A stretch of DNA of 64,000 bases from Pseudolabrys sp035718275 (GCA_035718275.1 DASTHI010000046.1:1-64000); one strand, 5' to 3'; shown: positions 8,095 through 17,533, numbered from the stretch's first letter. Made by a program: numbers and translations. Notes: generated from the sequence alone by a model not told the origin.

Positions 8095-8841
8095 CTAGCC
8101 GGCGAAAGTAAGACCCCCGCTCACGCTTATCACCTGGCCGGTGACATAATCAGCCCTCGGGCTGGCGAAGAACAATACCGCATTGGCGATCTCCTCCGGC
8201 TTTGCAAAACGGCGAAACGGGATCGCCTTGATAAAGGCCTCGCGCAGTTTCTCCGGGCGCGTGGCCAGCATCGGCGTGTCCGTCGGTCCCGGGCAGACGC
8301 AATTGACGTTGATCGAGTAGCGGGCCAGTTCGCGCGCAAGCGACTTCGTGAACGCAATAAGCCCGCCTTTCGCACCGGCATAAACGGTTTCCCCGCTGCT
8401 GCCGACACGACCGGCGTCGCTGGCAATGTTGATGATCTTGCCGGCATTTGCCGCGATCATCGGCGGCAGCAGTGCCTGCGTCAGGTGGGCCGGGCCGGCG
8501 AGGTTGATAGCGATCACGCGATTGATGAAATCCGGGGAATTCTGAATGTATGGCTGGATATCGCCCCAGCCGGCACCATTTACGAGGATATCGATCCGGG
8601 GATATTTCTTGAGCACCTCGGCCGCAGCCGCGCGGATCGACTCGGAGTTGCTCATATCGATGGCAACGTAGTCGATCTTGAGATTGGTGCTGCTGGCCTC
8701 TTTCTTCAACTCTTCGCCTTTCGCAGCGTTGACATCGGCACAGATGACGGTCGCGCCGCTGCGCGCAAACTCCATGACCGTAGCTCTGCCGATGCCCGAC
8801 GCACCCCCGGTCACCATGGCGATCTTTTCATCGAATCTCAT
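8095..8841 (-). CDS. badH: BadH-like 2-hydroxycyclohexanecarboxyl-CoA dehydrogenase (SDR)
   Basis: A 248-residue short-chain dehydrogenase. The TGGASGIGRA nucleotide motif, NGAG, and the catalytic Ser and YAGAKGG are present. The stretch GRVGSSGETVYAGAKGGL and the later CPGPTDTPML strongly resemble Rhodopseudomonas palustris BadH, which oxidises 2-hydroxycyclohexanecarboxyl-CoA to the keto compound with NAD. Its ATG overlaps the stop of the upstream crotonase gene (ATGA). A ring-hydroxyacyl-CoA dehydrogenase role is likely, but the exact substrate in this operon may differ since no BadI ring hydrolase is evident. Confidence 0.75.
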   Translation of the reverse strand: MRFDEKIAMVTGGASGIGRATVMEFARSGATVICADVNAAKGEELKKEASSTNLKIDYVAIDMSNSESIRAAAAEVLKKYPRIDILVNGAGWGDIQPYIQNSPDFINRVIAINLAGPAHLTQALLPPMIAANAGKIINIASDAGRVGSSGETVYAGAKGGLIAFTKSLARELARYSINVNCVCPGPTDTPMLATRPEKLREAFIKAIPFRRFAKPEEIANAVLFFASPRADYVTGQVISVSGGLTFAG

Positions 8842-9638
8842 CTTGCTGCTCCTGTTTTCATCTGCACCGGAGGTGCAGCGGCCCCGGCAAGAAATTCGTC
8901 GACACGCCGGCGCGTGTCGGAGCTCTCGAAAAGACGCCGAGTGAACTCCAGTTCGCGCACATAGCCTTCACGATCGGCGTTTTCGGCCGCGGCGATACAC
9001 GTCTTGCTGGCGGCAAGAGCGGCACCGGGCAGACTTGCCATGTCACGCGCGATTGCACCGGCGGCTCGGGCCAGATCGGTGCGCGGCACCGACCATTGCA
9101 CGACGCCCAGTTCGACAGCAGTTGTGCCGTCAACGATTTCCGCGCCGAAAATCAACCGTTTCGCAAGCGCCGGCCCGCAGATCCGCGTGAGGCGCTGCGT
9201 ACCGCCGGCACCGGGGATCAATCCGAGACGGGCTTCGGGCAGGCCCAGCTTCGCTTCGTTGGCCGCGATGCGGAGGTCGCACGCAAGCGCAAGCTCAAGG
9301 CCTCCGCCCATGGCGGCGCCGCCGATCTCGGCGAGGGTAATCTGCTGCAACCGCTGAACGCGCGAATACAGGCGCTGGATGCCCGCGACGAAAGCAAACA
9401 TCCGGTCTGCCCCGTCAGGAGCGTCCATCCGCTGCCGCACTTCCTTGAGATCGGCGCCGGCGCAGAACACCTTCTGATCCGAGCGGATATGCAGCACGTT
9501 GCAGTTACGCTCGGCTGCCAGCGCGTCCAGCCTCGCGTTGAACAGGTCCAGCCATTCTTCACTGATCGCGTTGACCGGAGCGCGGTTCAACGTCAGGGTG
9601 GCTACGCCCTCTTTGATCGCAAGAGAAAACATGCTCAC
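8838..9638 (-). CDS. Enoyl-CoA hydratase (possible BadK-type)
   Basis: A 266-residue crotonase with both catalytic glutamates in place: GGGLELALACDLRIA and GLPEARLGLIPGAGGTQRL. This is a conventional enoyl-CoA hydratase. In a BadH-containing operon it is a candidate for hydrating a cyclic enoyl-CoA such as cyclohex-1-enecarboxyl-CoA (BadK role), though a general beta-oxidation role cannot be excluded. A GTG at 9638 overlaps the upstream stop as GTGA and has GGAGGG nine bases before it; an ATG two codons later is the alternative. Confidence 0.8.
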   Translation of the reverse strand: MSMFSLAIKEGVATLTLNRAPVNAISEEWLDLFNARLDALAAERNCNVLHIRSDQKVFCAGADLKEVRQRMDAPDGADRMFAFVAGIQRLYSRVQRLQQITLAEIGGAAMGGGLELALACDLRIAANEAKLGLPEARLGLIPGAGGTQRLTRICGPALAKRLIFGAEIVDGTTAVELGVVQWSVPRTDLARAAGAIARDMASLPGAALAASKTCIAAAENADREGYVRELEFTRRLFESSDTRRRVDEFLAGAAAPPVQMKTGAAR

Positions 9639-10792
9639 GCTGCTTTTCCCTCCTGCGCCTGGTCCGCGAGAGAGCGACTGATAACTATGCGCTGAATGTC
9701 ATTGGTGCCTTCGTAGATTTTGCTCGCACGCACGGCGCGGAAGATTCGTTCCACATGGTGGTCGGCCATGTAACCTGCGCCGCCAAGCGTCTGGATCGCA
9801 TCGGAGCAGATGCGCTCAGCTGCTTCGGTGGCGAACAGTTTCGCCATCGACGCCTGCTTGAGGCATGGCAGGCCCCGGCTGCGCAGCGCGGCAGCGTGAT
9901 GGACAAGCTGGCGCGCCGCTTCGAGCTGCGTCGCCATCTCGGCAAGGCGAAAAGCGACCGCCTGATGTTCAAAGATGACCTTGCCGAACGACTTGCGTTC
10001 CTGCGCATACAGCAGAGCAATCTCCAGAGCCGCGCGCGCCATGCCGACCGCCTGCGCCGCGATGCCGATCCGTCCGCCTTCCAGATTGGAAAGGGCAATT
10101 CGATAACCTTGGCCCTCGCTGCCAAGCCTGTTTTCCGCAGGCACCCTGAGTTCCTCGAATCTTATTTCGCACGTATCCGACGCGTGCTGACCCAATTTGC
10201 TTTCAACACGGCTGACGCAATAACCCGGTTGCGCCGTCTCGACGATGAAGCAGCTGATGCCTCGCTTGCCCTGAGTGAGATCGGTAGCGGCAAATACCAG
10301 CGCAATGTCGGCGTTCTTGCCCGAGGTGATGTACTGCTTTGTTCCGTTGAGCACGTAGGTCCCTCGGCGATGTTCGGCACGCGTGCAGATGACTCCGGCG
10401 TCAGAACCGCCTTGCGGTTCGGTGAGACAGAACGCGCTCAGCAGTTCGCCGCGTGCCATCGGCCGCAGGTATCTCTCCTTTTGCTGCGCTGTGCCGTATT
10501 CGACCAGAGGCATGCAGCCCACCGAATTGTGGCCGCTCACGATCGTCGAGACCGCTCCATCGCCGGCCGCAATCTCCTCCAGCGCGACTGCGTAGGCGAC
10601 ATAGTCTGCGCCCACGCCATCCCATTCGGGCGGGACGGTCATTCCCATGAAGCCAAGCGTGCCCAGCTGCCGAAGCGCATCACGCGGAAATTCCGCCTTC
10701 CGATCCCATTCGGCCGAAAAAGGGGCTAGGCAACTTTGTGCGAACTCGCGCGCCGTCGTGCGGATCTGTTCCTGCTCCTCCGTCAATAACAT
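9635..10792 (-). CDS. Acyl-CoA dehydrogenase
   Basis: A 385-residue FAD acyl-CoA dehydrogenase of ordinary length. It shows the FAD/substrate motif FCLTEPQGGSDAG, the middle-domain segment SGKNADIALVF, the C-terminal IQTLGGAGYM, and KIYEGTNDIQR, whose Glu is the catalytic base of short/medium-chain members. It would insert a double bond into an acyl-CoA and pass electrons to ETF. It starts 5 bp after a second acyl-CoA dehydrogenase gene in the same operon. Substrate not determinable; alicyclic acyl-CoA or dicarboxyl-CoA are plausible. Confidence 0.85.
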   Translation of the reverse strand: MLLTEEQEQIRTTAREFAQSCLAPFSAEWDRKAEFPRDALRQLGTLGFMGMTVPPEWDGVGADYVAYAVALEEIAAGDGAVSTIVSGHNSVGCMPLVEYGTAQQKERYLRPMARGELLSAFCLTEPQGGSDAGVICTRAEHRRGTYVLNGTKQYITSGKNADIALVFAATDLTQGKRGISCFIVETAQPGYCVSRVESKLGQHASDTCEIRFEELRVPAENRLGSEGQGYRIALSNLEGGRIGIAAQAVGMARAALEIALLYAQERKSFGKVIFEHQAVAFRLAEMATQLEAARQLVHHAAALRSRGLPCLKQASMAKLFATEAAERICSDAIQTLGGAGYMADHHVERIFRAVRASKIYEGTNDIQRIVISRSLADQAQEGKAA

Positions 10793-10797
10793 GACAG

Positions 10798-11994
10798 TTA
10801 CTCGGCTGCTTGACGCCTCGCGTTTTCACGCGATTTCAGCAGCTCCCTGGCCACAATCAGTTTCTGGATTTCCGTCGCCCCTTCATAAATGCGCAGCGCG
10901 CGAATTTCGCGGTAAAGAGCCTCGACCTTCGTGCCGACGCGCACACCGTTTCCGCCGAATATCTGTACCGCGCGATCGACGACTCGCTGCGCCATTTCAG
11001 TCGCAAAAAGCTTGGCCATCGACGCCTCGCGTGTGACGCGCGGGGCACCACGGTCTTTTTCCCAGGCGGCGCGATAAACGAGCAGCGCGGCAGCATCGAT
11101 ATCGGTGGCGCTGTCGGCCAGGGCTGCTTGCGTGAGCTGGTGGTCAGCCAGCGGCACCCCGAATAATTTCCGTGTTGCCGCGCGTTCGGTCATTTCACCG
11201 AGAGCGCGGCGGGCCATTCCGAGCGCGGCAGCGCCGACCGTTGACCGGAAGATATCCAGCGTCGCCATTGCGACCTTAAATCCCTGGCCGGCGCCTCCGA
11301 GCCGGTTCGCCAGCGGCACCCGGCAACCGGTGAACCGCAGCGTGGCCAGAGGATGCGGGGCGATCACGTCGATGCGACTCGCAATCTCGAGGCCTGGCGT
11401 TTCCGCGTCGACGACAAAGCTCGAAAGCCCCTTCGTGCCCGGTCCCTCGCCGGTTCGCGCGAAGACGATGTAGTGATCGGCGATCCCGCCGTTCGAAATC
11501 CAGGTCTTGATTCCGTCGATACGCACGTGTGCCGGGCCATCTTTTGAGGCAGTCGTCGCAAGTGCGCCAACATCCGAGCCGGCTTCGGGCTCCGAAAGCG
11601 CGAATGCCGCGATATGACGCCCGTCGCGGACAGGCGGAAGATATCTGGCTTTCGTTTCGCTGCTGCCGAAGAGCGATATCGATCCGGTTCCCAGGCCCTG
11701 CATGGCAAATGCAAAATCCGCCAGACTGTCGTGCCACGAGAGAATTTCACGCGCCGCGCACAAGGTCCGCACGTCGAGATTGTCGGAAGCTCCTCCGTAT
11801 GCGGCCGGAACCACGGCCTTGAGCCAGCCGGCATCTCCCAATTCGGCGACCAGTGACCGGCAGCATCGATCGACATCGACGTGGTCAATATGTTTGCTGA
11901 GCTCTTGATCCGCCCAGTCGGCAAGCCTTGCACCGAACCGGCGATGGCCGTCATCAAAAAAAGGCCAGGCGAGATGATCCAGCGGCGGCCTCAT
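10798..11994 (-). CDS. Acyl-CoA dehydrogenase family protein
   Basis: A 398-residue acyl-CoA dehydrogenase, clearly different in sequence from its downstream neighbour. It has FALSEPEAGSDVGA, WISNGGIADHYIVF, IFGGNGVRVG, and RIYEGATEIQK with the catalytic Glu. Its ATG overlaps the stop of the CoA ligase gene (ATGA), indicating translational coupling. Together the two paralogues may oxidise successive intermediates of one pathway or form a heteromeric enzyme; the sequence alone does not decide. Confidence 0.85.
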   Translation of the reverse strand: MRPPLDHLAWPFFDDGHRRFGARLADWADQELSKHIDHVDVDRCCRSLVAELGDAGWLKAVVPAAYGGASDNLDVRTLCAAREILSWHDSLADFAFAMQGLGTGSISLFGSSETKARYLPPVRDGRHIAAFALSEPEAGSDVGALATTASKDGPAHVRIDGIKTWISNGGIADHYIVFARTGEGPGTKGLSSFVVDAETPGLEIASRIDVIAPHPLATLRFTGCRVPLANRLGGAGQGFKVAMATLDIFRSTVGAAALGMARRALGEMTERAATRKLFGVPLADHQLTQAALADSATDIDAAALLVYRAAWEKDRGAPRVTREASMAKLFATEMAQRVVDRAVQIFGGNGVRVGTKVEALYREIRALRIYEGATEIQKLIVARELLKSRENARRQAAE

Positions 11995-13568
11995 TGGTGC
12001 GCACCATTCAGGTGACTGGCCCGGTCACGAAGCATGAACCGCTGGATTTTTCCGGTTGCGGTCTTCGGCAGACCCTCGACAAACTCGATCCAGCGCGGGT
12101 ATTTCCACGGGCCAATGGCGCGCTTCACGTGAACCTTGAGTTCTTCATACAGCGCGCGGCCGCCGTCATTGTCCGCAGCATTCTTGAGCACGACGAATGC
12201 TTTCGGCTTGATGAGCCCGTTATCATCCTCCGACGGCACAACCGCGGCCTCGAGAACCTTCGGATGGCTGATCAGGGCATCCTCGACCTCGAACGGCGAC
12301 ACCCAAATTCCGCTCACCTTGAACATGTCGTCGGTGCGGCCGCAGTAGGTGTACACTCCGTCTGCGCGGCGGGTGTATTTGTCACCCGTGCGGGTCCATT
12401 CACCCAGGAACGTGCGCCGTGTTTTTTCCCGCTGATTCCAGTACCCGGCCGCGGATGACTCGCCGCGCACCAAAAGCTCTCCGATGTCACCACAGTCGAC
12501 GTCACGTATATTTTCATCGACGAGCCGGAGCTCGTAACCGTCAACGGGCACACCTGATGTTCCATACTCGACGGCGTCCGGAAGATTCGTCAGAAATAAA
12601 TGGCCCATCTCGGTGGAGCCGACACCGTTCACGATGTCGAGACCAAATCGTTGTTTCCAGGCGAGGCCTATATGAGGCGGCAGCGGCTCACCGGCCGAAA
12701 AACAAAGCCGCAACCGGCTGGACATCTTCTCAGGTTTGCATTCGGAGTCCGCAAGGATCGCGGCATAGAGCGTCGGCACCGCAAAAAACATCGTCGGCTG
12801 ATAACCGCGCAGCACTTCGAAAACGGTTTGCGGCGTCGGGCGCTCCGGATAAAAGACGGAAGTCGCTCCCACCCACATCGGGCAGAACATTGCGTTGCCG
12901 AGACCATAAGAAAAAAACAGTTTCGCTGCGGAAAACACCACGTCGTCTTCACGATAACCGATGCGTCGCTGGCCGGCGTTTTGGGCCATGATCTTGGGAT
13001 TCGAGTGGACGTGCATGACGCCCTTCGGCATCCCTGTCGTGCCCGACGAATAGAGCCAGTATGCAACTTCGTCGCCGGTCGTTCGGGCTGGCGCTGACCC
13101 TTCATTCTCGGCCGCAAGCAGCATGTCGAGCCGCGGCACTGACGAGGGTCCTCCGCCGACAACGACCACCGCCTTAAGATTCGGCAGATCCTTTGCCGCT
13201 TCCTGCACAAGCGGCAGCAATGCAGTTGATACGAATATCGCCTTGGCCCGCGAGTCCTCGAACAGGTAATGATATTGATCGGCCGTCAGCCGGGTGTTGA
13301 TCAGAACCGGGACCACGCCGGCGCGTATGGCGCCCCAGAACAGCACGGGAAAATCAACCGTATCGAGCAGGACCAGGGCGATCCGATTCTCGGGCTCAAT
13401 GCCCATTCGCGCGAGCATTGGACCAATGCGCGCAGCTGCCTCGCGCAATTCCGCGTAAGTCAAGTTGCGCGAAGGATCGACAAATGCCGTCTTGTCGCCT
13501 CGACCCTCGGCAACATTTCGATCCACAAAATCGACCGCGGCATTGTAGTCGCGAAGCGCCGTCATCAA
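11991..13568 (-). CDS. Benzoate-CoA ligase family protein (benzoate, 4-hydroxybenzoate or related)
   Basis: A 525-residue AMP-forming ligase of the BadA/HbaA/BclA type. The P-loop is YSSGTTGMPKGVMH, with the core motif TGDKYTRRADG, the hinge GRTDDMFKVSG and the C-terminal catalytic Lys in TATGKIQRF. It activates an aromatic acid to its CoA thioester using ATP. It heads the minus-strand operon down to 2718 and is divergent from the 4-hydroxybenzoyl-CoA reductase genes, so 4-hydroxybenzoate is one candidate substrate. The operon content points to a further aromatic acid as another. Two Fnr-like boxes lie in the divergent promoter region. Confidence 0.85.
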   Translation of the reverse strand: MMTALRDYNAAVDFVDRNVAEGRGDKTAFVDPSRNLTYAELREAAARIGPMLARMGIEPENRIALVLLDTVDFPVLFWGAIRAGVVPVLINTRLTADQYHYLFEDSRAKAIFVSTALLPLVQEAAKDLPNLKAVVVVGGGPSSVPRLDMLLAAENEGSAPARTTGDEVAYWLYSSGTTGMPKGVMHVHSNPKIMAQNAGQRRIGYREDDVVFSAAKLFFSYGLGNAMFCPMWVGATSVFYPERPTPQTVFEVLRGYQPTMFFAVPTLYAAILADSECKPEKMSSRLRLCFSAGEPLPPHIGLAWKQRFGLDIVNGVGSTEMGHLFLTNLPDAVEYGTSGVPVDGYELRLVDENIRDVDCGDIGELLVRGESSAAGYWNQREKTRRTFLGEWTRTGDKYTRRADGVYTYCGRTDDMFKVSGIWVSPFEVEDALISHPKVLEAAVVPSEDDNGLIKPKAFVVLKNAADNDGGRALYEELKVHVKRAIGPWKYPRWIEFVEGLPKTATGKIQRFMLRDRASHLNGAHQ

Positions 13569-13624
13569 CGTCGCCCAATGAATGTCTGGCGATTAAGAAG
13601 TATCGGCAAAGCCGCAATCGAGCC

Positions 13625-13638
13625 TTGACTTTGGTCAG
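13625..13638. promoter_or_regulatory. Fnr/Crp-family box, ligase-proximal
   Basis: TTGACTTTGGTCAG differs from the TTGAC-N4-GTCAA palindrome at the last base only. It is centred about 63 bp from the ligase start, in the ligase/hcrC divergent region. Confidence 0.5.
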
Positions 13639-13673
13639 GTCGACAGCCCCGGCCCGCGCGTTCGAGCTTCAAC

Positions 13674-13687
13674 TTGATTTTTGTCAT
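13674..13687. promoter_or_regulatory. Weak Fnr/Crp-family box, hcrC-proximal
   Basis: TTGATTTTTGTCAT has a perfect left half and a degenerate right half. It is centred about 57 bp before the hcrC ATG, a workable activator distance. Weaker than the other boxes in the window. Confidence 0.4.
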
Positions 13688-13737
13688 GGAGCATTGCGCG
13701 TTTAAGGCGCAATTTTTTACATGCAAGGAGTGTTGGC

Positions 13738-14226
13738 ATGCTCGCAACGGACCCGCAGCCACGCAAGCGGCTGTTGAAATTGCGACTTAACGGCCGCTGG
13801 CGCGAAGATGCCGTTCACGAGAACGAACTGCTTGTCGACTATCTGCGTGACGTAGCCCGTCTGACCGGAACGAAAACGGGTTGCGATGGTGGCGAGTGCG
13901 GCGCATGCACCGTTTTGGTCGATGGCGAAGCGATACCGTCCTGCATCACTCTTGCGGCCCGTTGCGAGGGCCGGCACGTAGAGACGATCGAATCCCTGTC
14001 TTCGCAAGGCCGCCTCAATCGCCTGCAGCGCGCTTTTCACGAAAAACTGGGAGCGCAGTGCGGATTCTGCACGCCGGGAATGATCATGTCAGCGGAAGCG
14101 CTGCTGCGACGCAATCCGGACCCGACCGAGAAGGACATACGAACAGCCCTCTCGGGGAATCTTTGCCGATGCACGGGCTATGTGAAGATTATCGAGTCCG
14201 TTAAAGCAGCCGCGGGTGCAATTTGA
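13738..14226 (+). CDS. hcrC: 4-Hydroxybenzoyl-CoA reductase, gamma subunit (2x 2Fe-2S)
   Basis: A 162-residue xanthine oxidase-family small subunit. The plant-type 2Fe-2S motif CDGGECGACTVLVDG is followed by QCGFCTPGMIMS and NLCRCTGY for the second cluster. The ATG at 13738 has AAGGAG at 13724-13729; an upstream TTG would overlap a regulatory box and is rejected. Length matches the Thauera enzyme's gamma subunit (about 161). It passes electrons from ferredoxin to the Mo site that removes the phenolic OH of 4-hydroxybenzoyl-CoA to give benzoyl-CoA. The gene order gamma-alpha-beta resembles R. palustris hbaBCD. Confidence 0.9.
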   Translation: MLATDPQPRKRLLKLRLNGRWREDAVHENELLVDYLRDVARLTGTKTGCDGGECGACTVLVDGEAIPSCITLAARCEGRHVETIESLSSQGRLNRLQRAFHEKLGAQCGFCTPGMIMSAEALLRRNPDPTEKDIRTALSGNLCRCTGYVKIIESVKAAAGAI

Positions 14227-16559
14227 TGACGGCCGGTTCGTGCGCGGAAACGCTCAGGCGGCGCGGCGTCCCGCTGATCGACGGAATTGAGAAAGTCACC
14301 GGACGCGCAAATTATACAGCCGATCTCGAGCATCAGGATGCGCTGGTCGGACGCATTCTGCGCAGTCCCGTGAGTCACGGTGAAATAATCCGGCTGGACG
14401 TCTCCAGGGCTCGCGCCCTCGACGGCGTCGTCGCGGTCATTACAGGCGACGATTGTCCCTACACATTCGGCGTGCTGCCTATCGCCATGAACGAGTATCC
14501 GCTCGCCCGCGGCCGCGTGCGCTACCGCGGCGAGCCGGTTGCAGCGGTGGCCGCGGTCGATAAGGCGACGGCGGAGCGCGCCCTTGACCTGATCGAATTG
14601 GAATTGAAGGCCCTGCCGGCATATTACACGTCCGACGCGGCAGCGGCCGCCGGGGCCACGCTCCTGCACAACAATAAGCCGGGCAATATCGAGCGCGAAG
14701 TCCATCACGAATTCGGTGACCTCGCTCAGGGATTCGCCAAGTCTGATCTGGTACGCGAGAAAAGCTTTTCCTGCGCCGAGATCAATCATGCGCAAATCGA
14801 ACCGCATGCGAGTCTTGCCGAATTTGATTCCTCGAACGGCCGCCTCGTGGTCCAGACCGTCTCACAAGTGGGCTATTACCTCCATCTCATGCTTGCCAGA
14901 TGCCTCGACATGGATTCATCACGCATCCGCGTGATCAAGCCGTTCATTGGAGGCGGCTTCGGGGCGCGCGTTGAAGTCCTGAACTTTGAAATCATCACCG
15001 CGCTGCTCGCCCGAGCCTGTGCCGGCAAAGTGATGATGCAGCTCACTCGTGAAGAAACTTTCATCACGCATCGTGCGCGCCCGCAGACAGACATCTGGCT
15101 GAAACTCGGGATGAAGAGCGATGGGCGCATGCTTGCCTGCGAATGTAAAGTCGTGCAGCGAGGCGGTGCCTACGCGGGGTATGGCATCGTCACCATTCTG
15201 TATGCGGGCGCCTTGCTGCAGGGCCTCTACGATATTCCGGCGGTCAAGTACGACGGATATCGCATATATGCGAACCTTCCCCCATGCGGTGCCATGCGCG
15301 GGCATGGTTCGGTCGACGTGCGGCACGCATTCGAATGCCTTGTCGACCGTATGGCGCGCGAACTCGGCCTTGATCCTTTCGCCGTGCGCCGCGCCAATCT
15401 TTTGCGCGCGCCAACCCGCACGCTCAATGATCTCATGGTCAACAGCTATGGATTGGCCGAGTGCCTCGACAAGGTCGAGACCGCCAGCGGCTGGCGCGAA
15501 CGCATAGGCCGTATGCCGCGCGGCAAGGGGCTCGGCATGGCGTGCTCCCACTACGTGAGTGGAGCTGCCAAGCCGATTCATTTTACCGGCGAACCCCACG
15601 CTGTCGTCTATCTCAAACTCGACTTTGACGGCGGAGTGACCGCACTCACGGGCGCTGCCGATATCGGCCAAGGATCGTCCACCATGGTGGCCATTGCCGT
15701 TGCCGAAACCATGGACATCTCGCTTGATCGCATTCGCGTCGTCGCCGGCGATACGGCAGTCACCCCGAAAGACAATGGAGCCTATTCTTCCCGGATCACC
15801 TTCATGGTCGGCAATGCGGCAATAGATGCCGCAAAGCGGCTCAAGGCGATCCTTATTGCGGCGGCGGCACGCAAGCTCGAGGCACGCGCCGAGGACGTCG
15901 AATGCATCGCAGAGACGTTTCGTGTTGGTACAGGCAGTCAATCAGCACTGCCGTTTTCCGAAGTGGTTGCTGCGGCCTTGGTCGACGAAGGCGCCATCAC
16001 CGTAAAAGGATCCTTTACCTGTCCGCCTGAAGCGCAGGGCGGAAAGCATCGCGGTGGTGCCGTCGGCTCCACGATGGGCTTCAGCTATGCCGCTCAAGTC
16101 GTGGAGGTCACTGTCGCTGAAGACACCGGGCTGATTTCGGTCGACAAGGTGTGGGTAGCACTCGATTGCGGACACGCCATCAACCCGCTTGCCGTGGAAG
16201 GCCAGATTCAGGGCTCGGTCTGGATGGGGATGGGCCAGGCGCTGTCGGAGGAGACGCGTTATCTCGAGGGATTGCCGGCTCACGCAAGTCTGCTCGAATA
16301 TCGCATGCCGACAATCCTGGATTCTCCCCCGATAGAAACGTACATCGTCGAAAGCAACGATCCCAACGGGCCCTTCGGTGCGAAGGAAGCAAGCGAAGGA
16401 GCACTCGCCGGCTTCCCGCCTGCGCTGGTGAATGCCGTCGCCAATGCGATCGGTATCGATTTCCAGGAGTTGCCGGTAACCGCCGATCGGATCGTTGAAG
16501 CACTGAATCAGCGGCGGCGGCAGACCAGATTGACCGGCGTGTTGAAGGCCGCATCATGA
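14226..16559 (+). CDS. hcrA: 4-Hydroxybenzoyl-CoA reductase, alpha (molybdenum) subunit
   Basis: A 777-residue Mo-MCD subunit of the xanthine oxidase family, near the length of Thauera HcrA (769). Family motifs include IGGGFGARVE, GAMRGHGSVD, GAADIGQGSSTM and GPFGAKEASEGAL, where the Glu near the C-terminus is in the catalytic position. Its ATG overlaps the hcrC stop (TGATG). It carries the active site for reductive dehydroxylation. Assignment to 4-hydroxybenzoyl-CoA rather than another xanthine oxidase-type enzyme rests mainly on the special beta subunit next to it. Confidence 0.88.
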   Translation: MTAGSCAETLRRRGVPLIDGIEKVTGRANYTADLEHQDALVGRILRSPVSHGEIIRLDVSRARALDGVVAVITGDDCPYTFGVLPIAMNEYPLARGRVRYRGEPVAAVAAVDKATAERALDLIELELKALPAYYTSDAAAAAGATLLHNNKPGNIEREVHHEFGDLAQGFAKSDLVREKSFSCAEINHAQIEPHASLAEFDSSNGRLVVQTVSQVGYYLHLMLARCLDMDSSRIRVIKPFIGGGFGARVEVLNFEIITALLARACAGKVMMQLTREETFITHRARPQTDIWLKLGMKSDGRMLACECKVVQRGGAYAGYGIVTILYAGALLQGLYDIPAVKYDGYRIYANLPPCGAMRGHGSVDVRHAFECLVDRMARELGLDPFAVRRANLLRAPTRTLNDLMVNSYGLAECLDKVETASGWRERIGRMPRGKGLGMACSHYVSGAAKPIHFTGEPHAVVYLKLDFDGGVTALTGAADIGQGSSTMVAIAVAETMDISLDRIRVVAGDTAVTPKDNGAYSSRITFMVGNAAIDAAKRLKAILIAAAARKLEARAEDVECIAETFRVGTGSQSALPFSEVVAAALVDEGAITVKGSFTCPPEAQGGKHRGGAVGSTMGFSYAAQVVEVTVAEDTGLISVDKVWVALDCGHAINPLAVEGQIQGSVWMGMGQALSEETRYLEGLPAHASLLEYRMPTILDSPPIETYIVESNDPNGPFGAKEASEGALAGFPPALVNAVANAIGIDFQELPVTADRIVEALNQRRRQTRLTGVLKAAS

Positions 16560-17533
16560 ATGGATCACTACCTCCATTTCATCTCTTGCGTGCGAGAACC
16601 GTCAACGAGGCGATCGCCGCCAGCGCCGCTCATTCGGGCAGCCGATTTCTCGCTGGCGGAAGCGATCTTCTCGTCAATATGCGGCACGGCATCAGCCGCC
16701 CGGATCTGCTTGTCGATCTTTCGGCGATCGATGAGCTGGCGGAGATTGAAGCCGACGAGCAGGGCATTGCTATTGGTGCAGGAGTTAGGATTGCCAGCCT
16801 GGCCCGTAACGAATTTGTTTCCCGTTACGCGGCGCTTGCGCAGGCTGCCGTTGCGGTCGCCGGTCCCGGTCACCGCAGCCTCGGAACGATTGGCGGAAAT
16901 CTGTGCCTCGACACGCGTTGCATCTATTACAACCAAAGCGAATGGTGGCGAAAAGCCAATAACTACTGTCTGAAGAACGGCGGCGACACCTGCCATGTGG
17001 CACCACAGGGACAGCGCTGCCATGCCGCATTCACGGGCGACCTGGCACCCGCGCTCTTGGTCCTAGGAGCCGAAATCGAGATCGCCGGAGCTCAGGGACG
17101 TCGTCGAATCTCTCTCCGCCACCTGTATGTCGAGGACGGCAAGGCGCATCTTGCCCTGGCCAACGACGAACTCATTGTGCGCGTTCGACTGCCGCATCCC
17201 ATTCGCTCCGCCTATGCAAAGATCCGCACACGTGCAGCGATCGATTATCCCTTGGCAGGCGTTGCAGTCGGGCTCGCGATGTCAGGCGCGGTGATCGACA
17301 CCTTGCGGGTAGCCGTGACAGGCACGAATTCAAGACCGTTCCTGCTGGCGGGAACAGAGACGATGACCGGTCGAAAGCTCGACGACAACGTCCTGCAGGA
17401 AATCGGTCGACTCGTGCAGAAGCAGGTTCAACCGATGCGTACTACTCTGACATCGGCAAATTATCGGCGGCTTGCCGCAGCGGCATTGGCGAAGCGCCTC
17501 ATCGCCGATCTGGGCGCCACAAACGCGGATTGA
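16556..17533 (+). CDS. hcrB: 4-Hydroxybenzoyl-CoA reductase, beta (FAD, extra 4Fe-4S) subunit
   Basis: A 325-residue FAD-binding subunit (FLAGGSDLLVNMRHG; GTIGGNLCLDTRC). It contains the insert that distinguishes 4-hydroxybenzoyl-CoA reductases from other xanthine oxidase relatives: Cys122, Cys138, Cys146 and Cys155 in a loop of about 40 residues that holds an additional 4Fe-4S cluster. As far as I recall these are the same positions as in Thauera HcrB. That cluster is thought to let electrons flow 'backwards' from low-potential ferredoxin to the substrate. ATGA overlap with hcrA. This subunit makes the hcr assignment firm. Confidence 0.93.
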   Translation: MNGSLPPFHLLRARTVNEAIAASAAHSGSRFLAGGSDLLVNMRHGISRPDLLVDLSAIDELAEIEADEQGIAIGAGVRIASLARNEFVSRYAALAQAAVAVAGPGHRSLGTIGGNLCLDTRCIYYNQSEWWRKANNYCLKNGGDTCHVAPQGQRCHAAFTGDLAPALLVLGAEIEIAGAQGRRRISLRHLYVEDGKAHLALANDELIVRVRLPHPIRSAYAKIRTRAAIDYPLAGVAVGLAMSGAVIDTLRVAVTGTNSRPFLLAGTETMTGRKLDDNVLQEIGRLVQKQVQPMRTTLTSANYRRLAAAALAKRLIADLGATNAD

